The position numbers and the translations under genes are program-made. Positions 44,534 through 55,294 of a DNA stretch of 64,000 bases are shown here, piece by piece. Source of the stretch: Palaemon carinicauda (Eukaryota; Arthropoda; Malacostraca; Decapoda; Palaemonidae); contig NC_090744.1 in the NCBI RefSeq assembly GCF_036898095.1, forward strand, positions 95,049,228-95,113,227. The letters are read 5' to 3'. Under the pieces are notes generated by a model. That model saw only the letters and a list, made by a program, of their open reading frames with translations. It made no database searches and was not told where the DNA came from. Numbering within the stretch: position 1 is the first letter of the stretch; the number at the start of each line of letters is the position of its first letter.

Positions 44534-44610
44534 TAATCTTATATTTCCTATTTTCTTTTTCCCAGTGGTTCTCTCACATCTGAACATCACATTTCCACGT
44601 GATTTTTACG

Positions 44611-44626
44611 CACACACACACACTCA

Positions 44627-44714
<88 letters not shown>
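44611..44714. repeat. (CA)n(TA)n compound microsatellite
   Basis: CA repeat at about 44611-44664 followed by TA repeat to 44714. Confidence 0.95.
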
Positions 44715-44716
<2 letters not shown>

Positions 44717-44752
44717 TTACTTATAACTGTAATCGAACAGTTCAACATGTTT

Positions 44753-44916
44753 TTTTCAAAAAGGCCCATAAAAGAAATACAGGAAATAAATAAATCACTA
44801 TATTTCGGTCAATAAACATTGACCCTCTTCAGGATGTAAAGTAAGAGGGTCAATGTTTATTGACCGAAATATAGTGACTTATTGATTTCCTGTGTTTCTT
44901 TTATGGGCCTTTTTGA

Positions 44917-44920
<4 letters not shown>
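44753..44920. repeat. Long hairpin with arms of about 77 bp
   Basis: 44753-44829 and 44843-44920 are inverted repeats with only a handful of mismatches, around a 13-base loop. Both arms carry the ggtcaatgtttattgaccga stem-loop, and both are followed outwards by CA/TA tracts. It looks like two PLE-type end fragments joined head to head. Confidence 0.85.
44796..44835 (-). ncRNA. Second hammerhead-like motif (minus strand)
   Basis: The minus strand reads CTGAAGA (44832-44826), a G, stem II GGTCAAT-GTTT-ATTGACC (44824-44807), then GAAA (44806-44803) and TATAGTG. Box 1, stem II and box 2 fit a hammerhead. The expected cleavage nucleotide would be G, which is disfavoured, and stem I is only three pairs. 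Probably a decayed PLE hammerhead. Confidence 0.35.
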
Positions 44921-44988
<68 letters not shown>

Positions 44989-45046
44989 TACAGTATATAT
45001 ATATATATATATATATATATACTGTGTATATATATATATATATATA

Positions 45047-45121
<75 letters not shown>
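44920..45121. repeat. (CA)n(TA)n compound microsatellite
   Basis: CA tract at 44920-44952, then TA tracts with tacagta / tactgtgta interruptions to 45121. Confidence 0.95.
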
Positions 45122-45124
<3 letters not shown>

Positions 45125-46842
45125 ATTACACAATGTATATAGTGCCTATATTATATTTCTTCATACATTTGAAGGATACATCCAAATTATTAACCTTCAT
45201 GTTCTCATAGGCCCTTCTCTCTTCTCTACCTTCGCTGCAATCCAACCATCAAGTACATAAAATTCACAACCCAGGTCAGCAGAGGCATAATGGTCTTTTT
45301 CAGGAGTGGAATAATCATCAAAACATCTTGGTAAAACAAACTAAGGCTGTGATTAAAAGATTTATTACTTGCACATGATTATACCAAATTAGCTATAAAA
45401 TAAATTCTATACGATAACTTGTATCCACATAAATTCACTATCAAATTCATAGGAGATTTAAATTTATGTACATTAATACCATTAAATAGAGAAGACTCAA
45501 ATGTGATGATAAAAGAAAGTAGTGTACCATTTACACATTTACAAACAGTACACCATACTATAGAGGTAATACTGTTTGGCTTCTAAATATAACCCTAAGA
45601 CTAAACAACATCACATATTCAATAAGAGTTTCATAATAAGATGAAGACTTGAGAATCGTGAAACTTTCACCAAGACTGAGATCCATTAACTGAATTATAA
45701 GTTAACAAAACATTAGAAAATGCATTGTTTTAGTTTTCAACAACCAGGAAACTTTAAATGGGATATTGGTAAAAATAAAATCAATTTAGAAACTAAGTTC
45801 TTTCTGTCTAAAAGAAATTATTGACTCAGCACAATTCTATTCCACCGGTTATTTCTTCTCTTCGCATACTTTTCAATTTGACTTTTGTCATCCTAAAAGC
45901 CAATTAATTAGTCACTTGGCAAACTCTTTGGATAAGACTCCCAAATTCCCAGCCTTTCAAATGGATCATTATTCTGTTAATAACTCGTGCGATCTCTACA
46001 TACCGATACAGAGTGCAAAATTTCTACGATGAGGTGAAGTAAAAGTGCAAAGTTCATGCCTCTTAAAGGAGACAATTACTAGATAAGGGTGCTCAAGTGC
46101 AATATATACAATCAGTGCAAAAGGTGCCGTTGCTAAATCTACGTGCAGAGTGCGTTCTTAGTGGAGCATGCAGGATTTCTGTATCTAGGTGCAAGGTGCG
46201 TATTCTATCCAACTGTTTAACTGAGACCATGAGCCAAGCCATCAACTCCTGCGATTATTTTCCCCAAAATATTGTTAATTCAATTCCAAAGAGACATTGC
46301 TTTAGGCAATCTTTCAGAGGTTTATTTGCCCCATTAAAATAAAAATATACAATGAGGGTCTTCAATTTATTCTATTGCAAAGAATGAATACCATCACTCA
46401 TATTTGTAGATCAATCATCAAAGAAAAAAAATATGGCTTCTCTTCAATAACACCAGTCAGATAATGTAATATACTATCTTCTTTAAAATGGTGCCCTCTA
46501 AATGAACAAAAAGTAAATCACTGTACTACCCTTACAAAAGGATTACAAATATAAAAGTATTTTGTTGATAACAAAATATTCAAGGGAGAATAAACTAATA
46601 AACATGACTACAAATTCAGGATTAGCAGCTTGTTATTTCACTCATGTTCAGAAAAAGAGTCTAGAAGTTGTATACAGTGCAAAAAGGGTAAGTCATCTAC
46701 AGTCTGTTATTGGGTGCATTCTCCGCAAGGGAGATTCCATGCAAAGTGCATTTTGTACATCCGTGATTTGTGCATTCCTATACATGTACTACATTTTTAA
46801 GGCTGAGAAAAGGATCTAAATAATTTCTTGAGTTGGACTTTA
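45122..46842 (-). other. Downstream region of the Ig-domain gene, probably including its 3' UTR
   Basis: AT-rich sequence with no gene recognised. Since the gene stop codon is at 46845-46843 on the minus strand, the right part should be 3' UTR. Possible AATAAA signals (TTTATT on the plus strand) occur at 46839-46844, about 46365 and about 46321. Which one is used cannot be told. Confidence 0.4.
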
Positions 46843-46925
46843 TTACATTTTGGTGCTTGAAGAATCTTCTTCACCAGCAATCATGGCTGGATTGTCATAA
46901 CCATTCCCAATAATGGGGCTGACAT
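46843..46925 (-). CDS. Ig-domain membrane protein, exon 5 (cytoplasmic tail, stop)
   Basis: Minus-strand exon after ttttcaacAG. Its first two bases complete the GAT codon begun in exon 4. It encodes VSPIIGNGYDNPAMIAGEED then SSSTKM and TAA at 46845-46843. The short acidic tail contains GYDNPAM, a Tyr-based motif that could bind trafficking adaptors or be phosphorylated (inference). An AATAAA overlaps the stop codon. Confidence 0.85.
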
Positions 46926-47315
46926 CTGTTGAAAAATGAATTAATCAAATCATTGATATAAATTTAATAAAAATCTTCACAAAGACTTAAATTAACTAAA
47001 AATCTTCACAAAGACTTAAATTAATTAAAAATCTTCAACCAGTGATATTCAAAGTAATAACTCATCTTCTACCACTTTTAAAAGAAATTAAACCTTGGTT
47101 AACTGACAAGTAGTGTAAATTGATTTTAATCTTTCATATTGTTTCAACCCTTTATTTGTTAAAGTATCATTTAAATATACTTATTATTTTACAGCTTTCC
47201 ACTTCAGATAATGTAAATTTTAATTCGTATTCTGTACAATGTTATTTAAGTGTCAACAAAGCATAAAATAACACTCTTATAAAATCAAATCTACCTGGAA
47301 CAGCCAATAACTTAC
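46926..47315 (-). other. Ig gene intron 4
   Basis: 390-bp GT-AG intron. It contains a 28-bp direct repeat (aaaatcttcacaaagactta around 46970-47030) and nothing else of note. Confidence 0.75.
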
Positions 47316-47421
47316 CCGAATCCTTTTCAACAGGTCTCCAGCGCTTGGTGTACACGAGGCAAGTGAGGGCAAAGAGAGAGAAGCAGACAAGAGCAGCAAT
47401 CAGGCCTGTTATAAACTTGGC
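47316..47421 (-). CDS. Ig-domain membrane protein, exon 4 (transmembrane helix)
   Basis: 106-nt exon bounded by attgcAG and TTCGG|GTAAGT. It encodes AKFITGLIAALVCFSLFALT then CLVYTKRWRPVEKDS. One hydrophobic helix of about 21 residues is followed by a basic KRWR stop-transfer patch, giving a type I topology with the Ig domain outside. It enters in phase 0 and exits with one base. Confidence 0.9.
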
Positions 47422-48400
47422 CTGCAATTAAAATACAATGAGTCATTCATTTAGACAATAGATTAAAATCATAGATGTACTTTAGATAAAAATCTATTAT
47501 AGAGTCACTGTTTACAGGCACAGTACCTTTTACAAAATTGATATTACATAACAGTACAGGAATACTTCTATGACACAATATAACTGTAAATTATTTTATA
47601 TAAGATTAAAACGCTAAAATAAAGTGCTTTTGAAAAGTTAATTACTGTATTTGAATGGGACTATTATTGCTTTAATAAACAACCATGCTATTGGGCATCA
47701 TAATCAAGATTTATTTGGTTTTGTTACTTCAAAATTAGATTACCATAAGCCTACTGATGGCGTACTAAAGTTGCAAAGAATAAACTCGCTACAGAATTTA
47801 TAAAAGATTAAGCACACTCAGGTTAGAATATATCCCTTTGGAAGCTCTTTTCATCATAAAAAGCCCTGATTTAGAGGTTGTTTACAGTGGGTTTGGACAT
47901 CATGAAATTATTATGGTAACTTTTGTGTCGTATTTAACATGATTTTCTGGACAGGTGATGTTGGGTTTAGGCGTGTCACATGAATCATTTGTAACTTCTT
48001 TTTGAAATTCAACATTTCATACTAAAATCTTACCTTTCACTTTTTGGTCATAACTATGAAAAAACAAAAATATAATACATCATTTTGAAATATTGGTAGG
48101 CTACACACTGATATGTATAACAAGAATTAAAATCGATATTTCTCTGCCAATTTTGTTGTACTTTGGCCCAAGCTTCAGTGTATAATCAAATATATTAATC
48201 TTTACAATTGATCATTATTACACAAAAAATGCATGATTTTCTTTCACATTTTAAAACTCTGAAGACATTTTTTCTACTAAAGTATATCGAATCCAGTCAA
48301 TGAAACTTCTACCAGTGGAGAGACATATGAAAGAAGTAGTCAATGAAACTTCTACCAGTGGAGAGACATATGAAAGAAGTAAAGTTCTGTATAATCTCAC
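47422..48400 (-). other. Ig gene intron 3
   Basis: 979-bp GT-AG intron. A 43-bp unit (agtcaatgaaacttctacca start) is tandemly duplicated at 48295-48380, ending 21 bp from the exon 3 donor. No other structure was seen. Confidence 0.75.
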
Positions 48401-48529
48401 CTGATAGACTTCACCCCAGAGGTCAGTAGAAGGCGTAGGTCGTACTTCAAGTGGAACAGTATGAGCATAGATACTATTCCCTACTTTCTTGACGCAAGTG
48501 TGGATTCCAGCATGTTCGATTTTGATGCT
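48401..48529 (-). CDS. Ig-domain membrane protein, exon 3 (second half of Ig domain, stalk)
   Basis: 129-nt exon, phase 0 at both ends, bounded by ttcaacAG and TATCAG|GTGAGA. It encodes SIKIEHAGIHTCVKKVGNSI then YAHTVPLEVRPTPST and DLWGEVYQ. AGIHTC is the Ig F-strand motif (D/A-x-G-x-Y/H-x-C) carrying the second disulfide Cys. HTVPLEV forms the G strand, and the remainder is a short membrane-proximal stalk. Confidence 0.9.
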
Positions 48530-48861
48530 CTGTTGAAAAAAAAAAAGGTATGATTGGTAGAATAAATATCAAAACAATTAAGATTACTATAACTTTCATA
48601 TAGGTTTACTACTTTGATAGAAAAATAAAGCCTGCAGCCTAATAAAGATTACAGAATATAAGATAAAATTCCACTGTAAATATAATCTTTGACTTATGTA
48701 TTCATCTACAACACAGTGAGATGGTTGTAAGATTCCAGTACTGTAATCAAGTTGCATGACATACAGTACAATACAGGAGTCACTTCTGAAGAGGCTTCAG
48801 AACAGTTGAGTAATCATATGCATATAAGAGGAAAACAATTTTACCACTACTTTAATAAAAA

Positions 48862-49362
48862 ATCTAAGTCTCCTGATTGGAAAAAAAAATCTAAGTCTCC
48901 TGATTGGAAAAAAAAATCTAAGTCTCCTGATTGGAAAAAAAAATCTAAGTCTCCTGATTGGAAAAAAAAATCTAAGTCTCCTGATTGGAAAAAAAATCTA
49001 AGTCTCCTGATTGGAAAAAAAAATCTAAGTCTCCTGATTGGAAAAAAAAAATCTAAGTCTCCTGATTGGAAAAAAAAATCTAAGTCTCCTGATTGGAAAA
49101 AAAATCTAAGTCTCCTGATTGGAAAAAAAAATCTAAGTCTCCTGATTGGAAAAAAAAATCTAAGTCTCCTGATTGGAAAAAAAAATCTAAGTCTCCTGAT
49201 TGGAAAAAAAAATCTAAGTCTCCTGATTGGAAAAAAAAATCTAAGTCTCCTGATTGGAAAAAAAAATCTAAGTCTCCTGATTGGAAAAAAAATCTAAGTC
49301 TCCTGATTGGAAAAAAAATCTAAGTCTCCTGATTGGAAAAAAAAAATCTGTCTCCTGATTGA
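48862..49362. repeat. 27-bp minisatellite, about 19 copies
   Basis: The unit tctaagtctcctgattgg plus an A8-A10 run repeats with 26-28-bp spacing from about 48862 to 49362. Units differ almost only in A-run length. The last copy reads gattga. Both of its open frames are consequences of the repeat and lie in an intron. Confidence 0.97.
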
Positions 49363-49650
49363 TAAGATGAAATAATTTGGGCGAGTTACAAACATGAACA
49401 CAAGGAGAAAGATCCCTGCAGACATATAGCTCCAATATTCTGAGCTGTATGATTGCGTCTTTTGATTAACATAAACAAAAAAAAATTGCTTCCTTATTAA
49501 ATATTAGGAAAAATTGATCTCGATGATTGGCTGACGAATGAACATCAATCACTAAAAAAAAAAAAAAAAAAAAAAAAATAAGAAATAAAAATAAACATCC
49601 AATTCTGTTAAAGATTCATACTTAGAAGCAAACACAAATGGAAACACAAA
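49363..49650. other. Intron sequence with an A-run
   Basis: Poly-A of about 24 at 49554-49577. Otherwise nothing recognised. Confidence 0.5.
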
Positions 49651-49652
49651 TG

Positions 49653-49784
<132 letters not shown>

Positions 49785-50066
49785 CGTATCATGAAAATTA
49801 TTCGAAAACAATTAATCGAAAACAATTATTCGAAAAACAGCTATTCGAATGGAAAATTGTTCGAAAGAAAGTTATTCGAAAGGACAATTATACGAAATGA
49901 TAAATATTAGAAATGTTTGAACCTTACGTTAATAGGCAATTGTTCAAATAGGCAATTTTTCAAATGTTTGTTTTAACGTTATCCGATTTTTTAGTGGTAA
50001 TAAACGGTGTGAAGTATATCAAGCACCAAGAACTTCATTTCTTCGGAATATTGCAGCCCTTCAGTG

Positions 50067-50216
50067 ATGTCCGAATACATTTCAAGTGAAAAAGACAAGC
50101 TTTTGCTTAAAATCAATGGTTTCATATTCGTGAAAGACAATCAAGTTGGTAACAAGATATATTGGAAGTGCAATAAGTTTGTGGATTGGTCTTCCTTCAA
50201 GATGTCATCAACGTAG
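50067..50216 (+). pseudogene. FLYWCH-like zinc-finger N-terminus of the MULE protein
   Basis: Short ORF of 49 codons. It encodes KINGFIFVKDNQVGNKIYWK then CNKF, matching the start of FLYWCH domains (G-FVKD...KIYWKC), whose later Cys/His residues are missing before the TAG. FLYWCH fingers are common at the N-terminus of MULE-derived proteins. The truncation coincides with the internal deletion. Confidence 0.6.
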
Positions 50217-50494
50217 TCCTATGATTTGCCTAGGACTAACAACGCACTTGAAGGATGGCACAGAGCTTTTTTTTATAGCAAATGTCTCCTCATCATCCAA
50301 CAATATGGAAGTTCGTAGATGCTCTAAAAAGAGAGCAGGATTTACAAGAAATTCACGTTACAAAATTAAGAGCAAGAAGCACAAATATGAATAGTTCCAA
50401 GAAATATCGTGACTTAAATGAAAGGATAAAAATATTATTGGCAACCTTTGAAGAGTACTCAGTATTTGAGTATTTGCATAACTTGCATTTATAA
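50217..50494 (+). pseudogene. MULE transposase C-terminal fragment
   Basis: First RTNNALEGWHRAFFYS (50229-50277), the conserved R-TNN--EGWH box after the MULE DDE core. After a one-base frameshift in the T/A run it continues as MSPHHPTIWKFVDALKREQD then KKYRDLNERIK to TAA 50492-50494. The typical HPTIW-FI-ALK-EQ motif is clear. Non-functional. Confidence 0.75.
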
Positions 50495-50735
50495 GTAAAT
50501 CTGTTTCATCATTAATCTATTTTAATAGTTTTATTAATGACATTCATACTTAAAAGATTTCATCCTTTTTGGTATTTTTACAACTTTGTTTAAATAAAGA
50601 ATTTTACCTTTCAGATAATTATCATTTAGTATAATTGTCCTTTCGAATAACTTTCTTTCGAACAATTTTCCATTCGAATAATTGTTTCTCGAATAATTGT
50701 TTTCGATCAATTGTTTTCGAACAATGTTCACATAA

Positions 50736-50738
<3 letters not shown>

Positions 50739-50810
<72 letters not shown>
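50739..50810. repeat. (TA)n microsatellite right of the Mutator-like element
   Basis: Pure TA followed by (TG)n to 50828. Confidence 0.95.
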
Positions 50811-50826
<16 letters not shown>

Positions 50827-51189
50827 GTCCCCGTTAAAGTCTACAATTCAGATAATGCATGAAATAACAGCGTGTTTTAGTTAAAGTATATAAAAGACAT
50901 ATTTGTTTACAAATTAACTACATGTTTCATGAAATAATTAGGGTTTATATGAAATAAGGAACGCTAATCATGTAAACTACAGTATATAAAACGACCTTAT
51001 TGTACCATTAACCTTTTTATTTCATTAAATTTTCGTCAATAATATAAAACTAGCTGAACTCGGGACGGATATTGTTTATGAGATCGGCATTATCCCTCGT
51101 TGATGTCGCTCACTATCACGCAGTTCACTCTAATGTTGCTACATTTAACATCACATTTAAAAAGGGTAGATGATAACTGTGCCCTTTCA

Positions 51190-51940
<751 letters not shown>

Positions 51941-52907
51941 CCACACCCGCTTCGAAATTTATGGTTAGCGAATGACTGGGCTACGGGTTGGGTGAGATAT
52001 TTACTAAAAAAAAATTGGCATTTCATATAAGGTCTCATTCGCGACAATAATATAGACATTATTGCAACAAGGACGATGTTCGTGACATTTTTAGTTGCAT
52101 AAAATCAATTTTTCCGAAGAAGAAACGCCTTTTTGTTTGGCACTTTTGTGTGCAGTGGCAGCAAACGAAATCTTTTCTATGCCCAAGTGCTGGTTGTGTG
52201 GCCACACTTCGCCGAATAATTGTTTCGGATGGGATTTCCTGAGGTGTAATGAATTTTTCGTGGCATAAGGAAAATTGTGATCGGGAATACAACATTTTCC
52301 GGCAACCGTTTCGGGTTCACGATTTTAAATAATCATCTGAATTTCTAGTTCTAAAACCCACGCTTTTGTTTTGTGCCTCGATGTGCATCTGACTCCTAGA
52401 GGCGGACAGTGTCTCCAACAGTAGGATCAGGGAGTTGAGACTTTTTTTTTTTTTTTTTTAAATGCTTGTTGTTCAAGGTAAACGGCGAAACGGATTCTTC
52501 TCTGGCTCTTTTGATTGAGGAGTTTTTTTTTTTTTTTTTTTTTACTAAGCTCACACTCCAGAGTTCCGGTTAAACTTGATTGCGTTGAACTGTCAACCTG
52601 AATTTTACATGTAGCACATTTTATAACATTATTCACTTCAGACGTTTCATGGTCGACTCCATTACCTTCTCTACGTTTTACTGTATTCTTCAAATCTTCT
52701 TCAGTAGTCAATGCGCTCAATACACTTTCCAATTACCCACAATTCAGAATTCCAACTTTTGGGACAGACCCAAAAAGCACTGTTGGCAGCAACTGGTAAC
52801 TGCTTCAATTTTGCTAAGAACTTTGCATTAATATCTTCCATTTTTAAAATAAAATAGATTGAAAAATAAAACTAGAATAATAACTGCACTGAATAACTGT
52901 ACCAGAG
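51941..52907. other. Intron sequence without recognised genes
   Basis: Contains two T-runs (52441-52459 and about 52526-52543) whose minus-strand reading gives Lys runs inside an unsupported 101-residue frame. Nothing else is recognised. Confidence 0.45.
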
Positions 52908-53800
52908 AAGACAACCACCCGTAGAGATACTACCGCTAGAGAGGTATTGGGTCCATTGACTGGCTAGACAGTACTACTGCATTGGATCCCTCTCTCTGGT
53001 TACGGCTCGTTTTGTATTTGTCATTATATTGCAGTAGTTAACCCCTTGAGAGAAAAAGAATGGTTTGGTATTCTTAGCGTTGTCAGGTGTATGAGGACAG
53101 AAGAGAGTATCTAAAGCAGTGGTTCCCAAACTATCTTACCTGACGCCCCCTTTTTGCTTCCAGTAGACCCGTAAGCCCCAACCCCTCTCTTTTTTTTATA
53201 TGAAATGATTCTTACACTTATTTCTTAGCATTGTACAGGAAAACAGATTTCTGTTTGTATTACATTTTAATAATGAAAGTTACTCAAACAAATAATAATA
53301 CATTCCAGTAACTAAAAACGAAACATTTGGTTCAAAGTGAGCGAAAAAAAAGTTTGAACATTAGCAAACTAGCAAAATTGAGTTGCAATTTTAAGAATAG
53401 ATAATTCGAAAACATGGCATATAATATTTGGAAATACTTATGAGACTATGGCACAATTTCTGGTCAAATTTAGTGAGATGGATGCTGCTGTTCTTTTAAT
53501 GATTTTATTATTCTATTAAACAAGTAATTTCGAGCAGATGACTTCACGCCCCCTTTGTATCGTCTTCACACCCCCCCCCCTAGTGGGGCGCGCCCCCCAG
53601 TTTGGGAACCAATGATCTAAAGAATAGGCTAAACTATTCGGTGTATGTGTAGGCAAAGGGGAAATGAGCCGTAACCAAAGACAAGGACAGATGTAGTACA
53701 GTACTGTCTGGCCAGTCAAAGAACCCAATAACTCTCTAGCGGTAGTACCCCAACAGGTGGTTGGTGCATACAGCAACAACAACCACAAATGTAACCTTGT
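52908..53800. repeat. Long inverted-repeat member of the SINE-like family, split by a hAT MITE
   Basis: Left arm: gagatactaccgctagagag, then ggatccctctctctggttac (52925-53005). It returns inverted at 53650-53770 (gagccgtaaccaaag ... aactctctagcggtagtacc). The middle (gtcaggtgtatgaggacaga) is shared with 61440-61470. Removing 53118-53614 plus one target copy restores continuity with the 61.4-kb copy. Confidence 0.75.
53110..53622. mobile_element. hAT-type MITE with 8-bp target duplication
   Basis: Element 53118-53614 (497 bp) with ends cagtggttcccaaact and agtttgggaaccaatg, inverted with one mismatch. It is flanked by the 8-bp direct repeat atctaaag at 53110-53117 and 53615-53622. The 8-bp duplication and CAGTGGTTC-type ends are hallmarks of hAT elements. 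No transposase. Confidence 0.92.
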
Positions 53801-53985
53801 CTAGTTCACTACAAGTCAGAAGCCTCAGTCAAGTCCCTATTCATGTTTGGGATTGGTGATGGTGGGAGATTTTTGTCTGGTCGTTCACAGCAAACAAACC
53901 TAGTGTGGGTGGCCCTGACTAGTACAGCTTTGCTACCATGTTAAGATATTGCCACTTACAACTAACCCAGTTGTATTGCTCTCAT
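53801..53985 (+). repeat. Repeat relic shared with 63045-63250
   Basis: gggattggtgatgg, ctcacagcaaac-like, aacctagtgtgggtggccct and gactagtacagctttg match gattggtgatgggg ... aacctagtgtgggtgaccct at 63130-63215 in the same orientation. It probably derives from a SINE or non-LTR 3' region. Confidence 0.6.
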
Positions 53986-54054
53986 CGTTATATACAAAAA
54001 GAGTATAAAATAAAAAATACATATATTTCTAGCAATATCAACATTATTAGAAAG

Positions 54055-54057
<3 letters not shown>

Positions 54058-54134
<77 letters not shown>

Positions 54135-54135
54135 A
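54058..54135. repeat. (TA)n microsatellite
   Basis: TA tract with a CA step at about 54115. Confidence 0.95.
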
Positions 54136-54338
54136 ATATATAAAATGCGTGTGTATGTATGTTTGTTTGTCTGTGTAGGATGGTATGGATATACTGTAGA
54201 AGCAAAAGACTTATACATATTAACATTTAGTATCGAAGAGGGTAAGAATATTCGAAAAAATTAATAAATCTTCCTATACTAGTGTAGAAAGATACATTCT
54301 GTCTGTATGTGTGTATGTATACATACATACATACATAT

Positions 54339-54382
54339 ATATATATACTGTGTATATATATATACACTGTATATCTATCAAC

Positions 54383-54461
<79 letters not shown>

Positions 54462-54473
54462 TGTATATCTATC

Positions 54474-54540
<67 letters not shown>
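54339..54540. repeat. (TA)n microsatellites with cactgtatatctatcaacta spacers
   Basis: Two TA tracts (about 54389-54458 and 54477-54540), each preceded by cactgtatatctatcaacta (54365 and 54459). The array was therefore duplicated as a unit. Confidence 0.9.
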
Positions 54541-54544
<4 letters not shown>

Positions 54545-54552
54545 GCTGATAA

Positions 54553-54557
<5 letters not shown>

Positions 54558-54641
<84 letters not shown>
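54558..54641. repeat. (GA)n microsatellite, 33 bp from exon 2
   Basis: Pure GA run of about 84 bp. On the coding strand it is a (TC)n tract in intron 2 just inside the 5' splice site of exon 2. Confidence 0.95.
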
Positions 54642-54644
<3 letters not shown>

Positions 54645-54674
54645 GCATAATATAATAATGCCCAATCTTTTTAC

Positions 54675-54809
54675 CTCGAAGATCATGCTTCCATTGGCGT
54701 AGACAGTCAGCTCGTCGCGCTGAAGTTCCTCTGTGGGGTAGAGAGCTTCTCCTTTGCCATGGAGAAGCCAGTATTCCAGGTCGCCTTCGTATGGGCATTC
54801 CAGTTCAAA
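54675..54809 (-). CDS. Ig-domain membrane protein, exon 2 (first half of Ig domain)
   Basis: 135-nt exon, phase 0 at both ends, bounded by ccattccAG and TTCGAG|GTAAAA. It encodes FELECPYEGDLEYWLLHGKG, then EALYPTEELQRDELTVYANG and SMIFE. The first disulfide Cys (LEC), the core Trp (EYWLL) and the D/E-strand pattern LTV-ANGSMIF fit a V/I-type Ig fold. NGS is an N-glycosylation sequon. Not matched to a named family from sequence alone. Confidence 0.9.
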
Positions 54810-55184
54810 CTGGAATGGCAATATTAATAACAATGAGGATGTAATCCACATAGAGTAATAATAGTAGAATTAGAATGGCCCCCTCTCAAGGTCCCTTGAT
54901 ATTTTATCAAATTTTTAACACCTGTGGACAGTTTAGATGACCATTTTCGGTTAAAATTTGAAAAGAATCAAAGAAAACAAGTAAACAAACAAACCGAGAC
55001 AAAATATAACCTATATCTTCACTGCAGGAGGTATAACAATATGGAATACTGCCATATCCTGGTCACTAACTTTATCATAACTAATATTATTCTATATTTA
55101 ATCAGAACAATTGTTATTCCTATTACCCTTCAAGTTCTTTAGAAGGTTAACAAATAACTAAAATTATTAATAATAAATACTTAC
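54810..55184 (-). other. Ig gene intron 1
   Basis: 375-bp GT-AG intron, phase 0. No other feature. Confidence 0.75.
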
Positions 55185-55283
55185 GTATTCAGTTTCCCTT
55201 GGAATAAGTGAGGCCATAACGACATGTGCTTGACCCCATTCGACTGAAGCAAGCAAAAAGGCTGTTGCTAGGAGCCACTTCAT
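55185..55283 (-). CDS. Ig-domain membrane protein, exon 1 (signal peptide and N-terminus)
   Basis: Coding from ATG 55283 to TAC|GTAAGT at 55185 (33 codons, phase 0). MKWLLATAFLLASVEWGQA is a classical signal peptide, with likely cleavage after GQA. VVMASLIPRETEY then starts the Ig domain. An acceptor-like cccgccAG lies at 55296-55295, eleven bases upstream of the ATG, so a 5' UTR exon probably exists further right. The five exons join without a stop into a 183-residue type I membrane protein. Confidence 0.88.
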
Positions 55284-55294
55284 CTTGAGGTGTT

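Larger units (their letters stand above)
43113..44575 (+). mobile_element. Penelope-like element (PLE) remnant with inverted hammerhead-like ends
   Basis: Contains a PLE-type GIY-YIG endonuclease on the plus strand. Inverted copies of an end sequence flank it: 43113-43165 is approximately the reverse complement of 44510-44570 (gactagttttgtgat against atcacgaaactagtc, plus ccactgggaaaatgaaaata). These ends carry hammerhead-ribozyme-like motifs, a known feature of PLE terminal repeats. The RT domain is missing. Short direct or inverted rearrangements of ends are common in PLEs. Confidence 0.65.
49790..50735 (+). mobile_element. Internally deleted Mutator-like (MULE) DNA transposon with long TIRs
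   Basis: Long inverted ends (about 49797-49905 and 50625-50725) are made of repeated attattcgaaaac-type units. Inside, in order, are a FLYWCH-like zinc-finger fragment and the C-terminal piece of a MULE transposase. The catalytic DDE core between them is deleted. (TA)n tracts flank both sides, so a target duplication cannot be discerned. Confidence 0.75.

Noticed and set aside
46839..46844. AATAAA overlapping the Ig gene stop codon as the true polyadenylation signal
   Set aside because: It would leave almost no 3' UTR. Other candidates lie downstream, and the sequence alone cannot decide.
48752..49323. 181-residue Lys/Ser-rich repeat protein
   Set aside because: Created by the 27-bp minisatellite in an intron. 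The frame switches between two repeat peptides according to A-run length.
48862..49362. CRISPR-like array
   Set aside because: The units are contiguous with only A-run variation and no unique spacers. The genome is eukaryotic.
52427..52732. 101-residue minus-strand ORF with Lys runs
   Set aside because: The Lys runs come from T-tracts, no domain is recognised, and it lies in an intron of repeats.
54378..54851. 157-residue minus-strand ORF ending in Ser/Leu and Tyr/Ile repeats
   Set aside because: Only its first part is the real exon 2 of the Ig gene. The rest is readthrough into intron (GA)n and (TA)n tracts.
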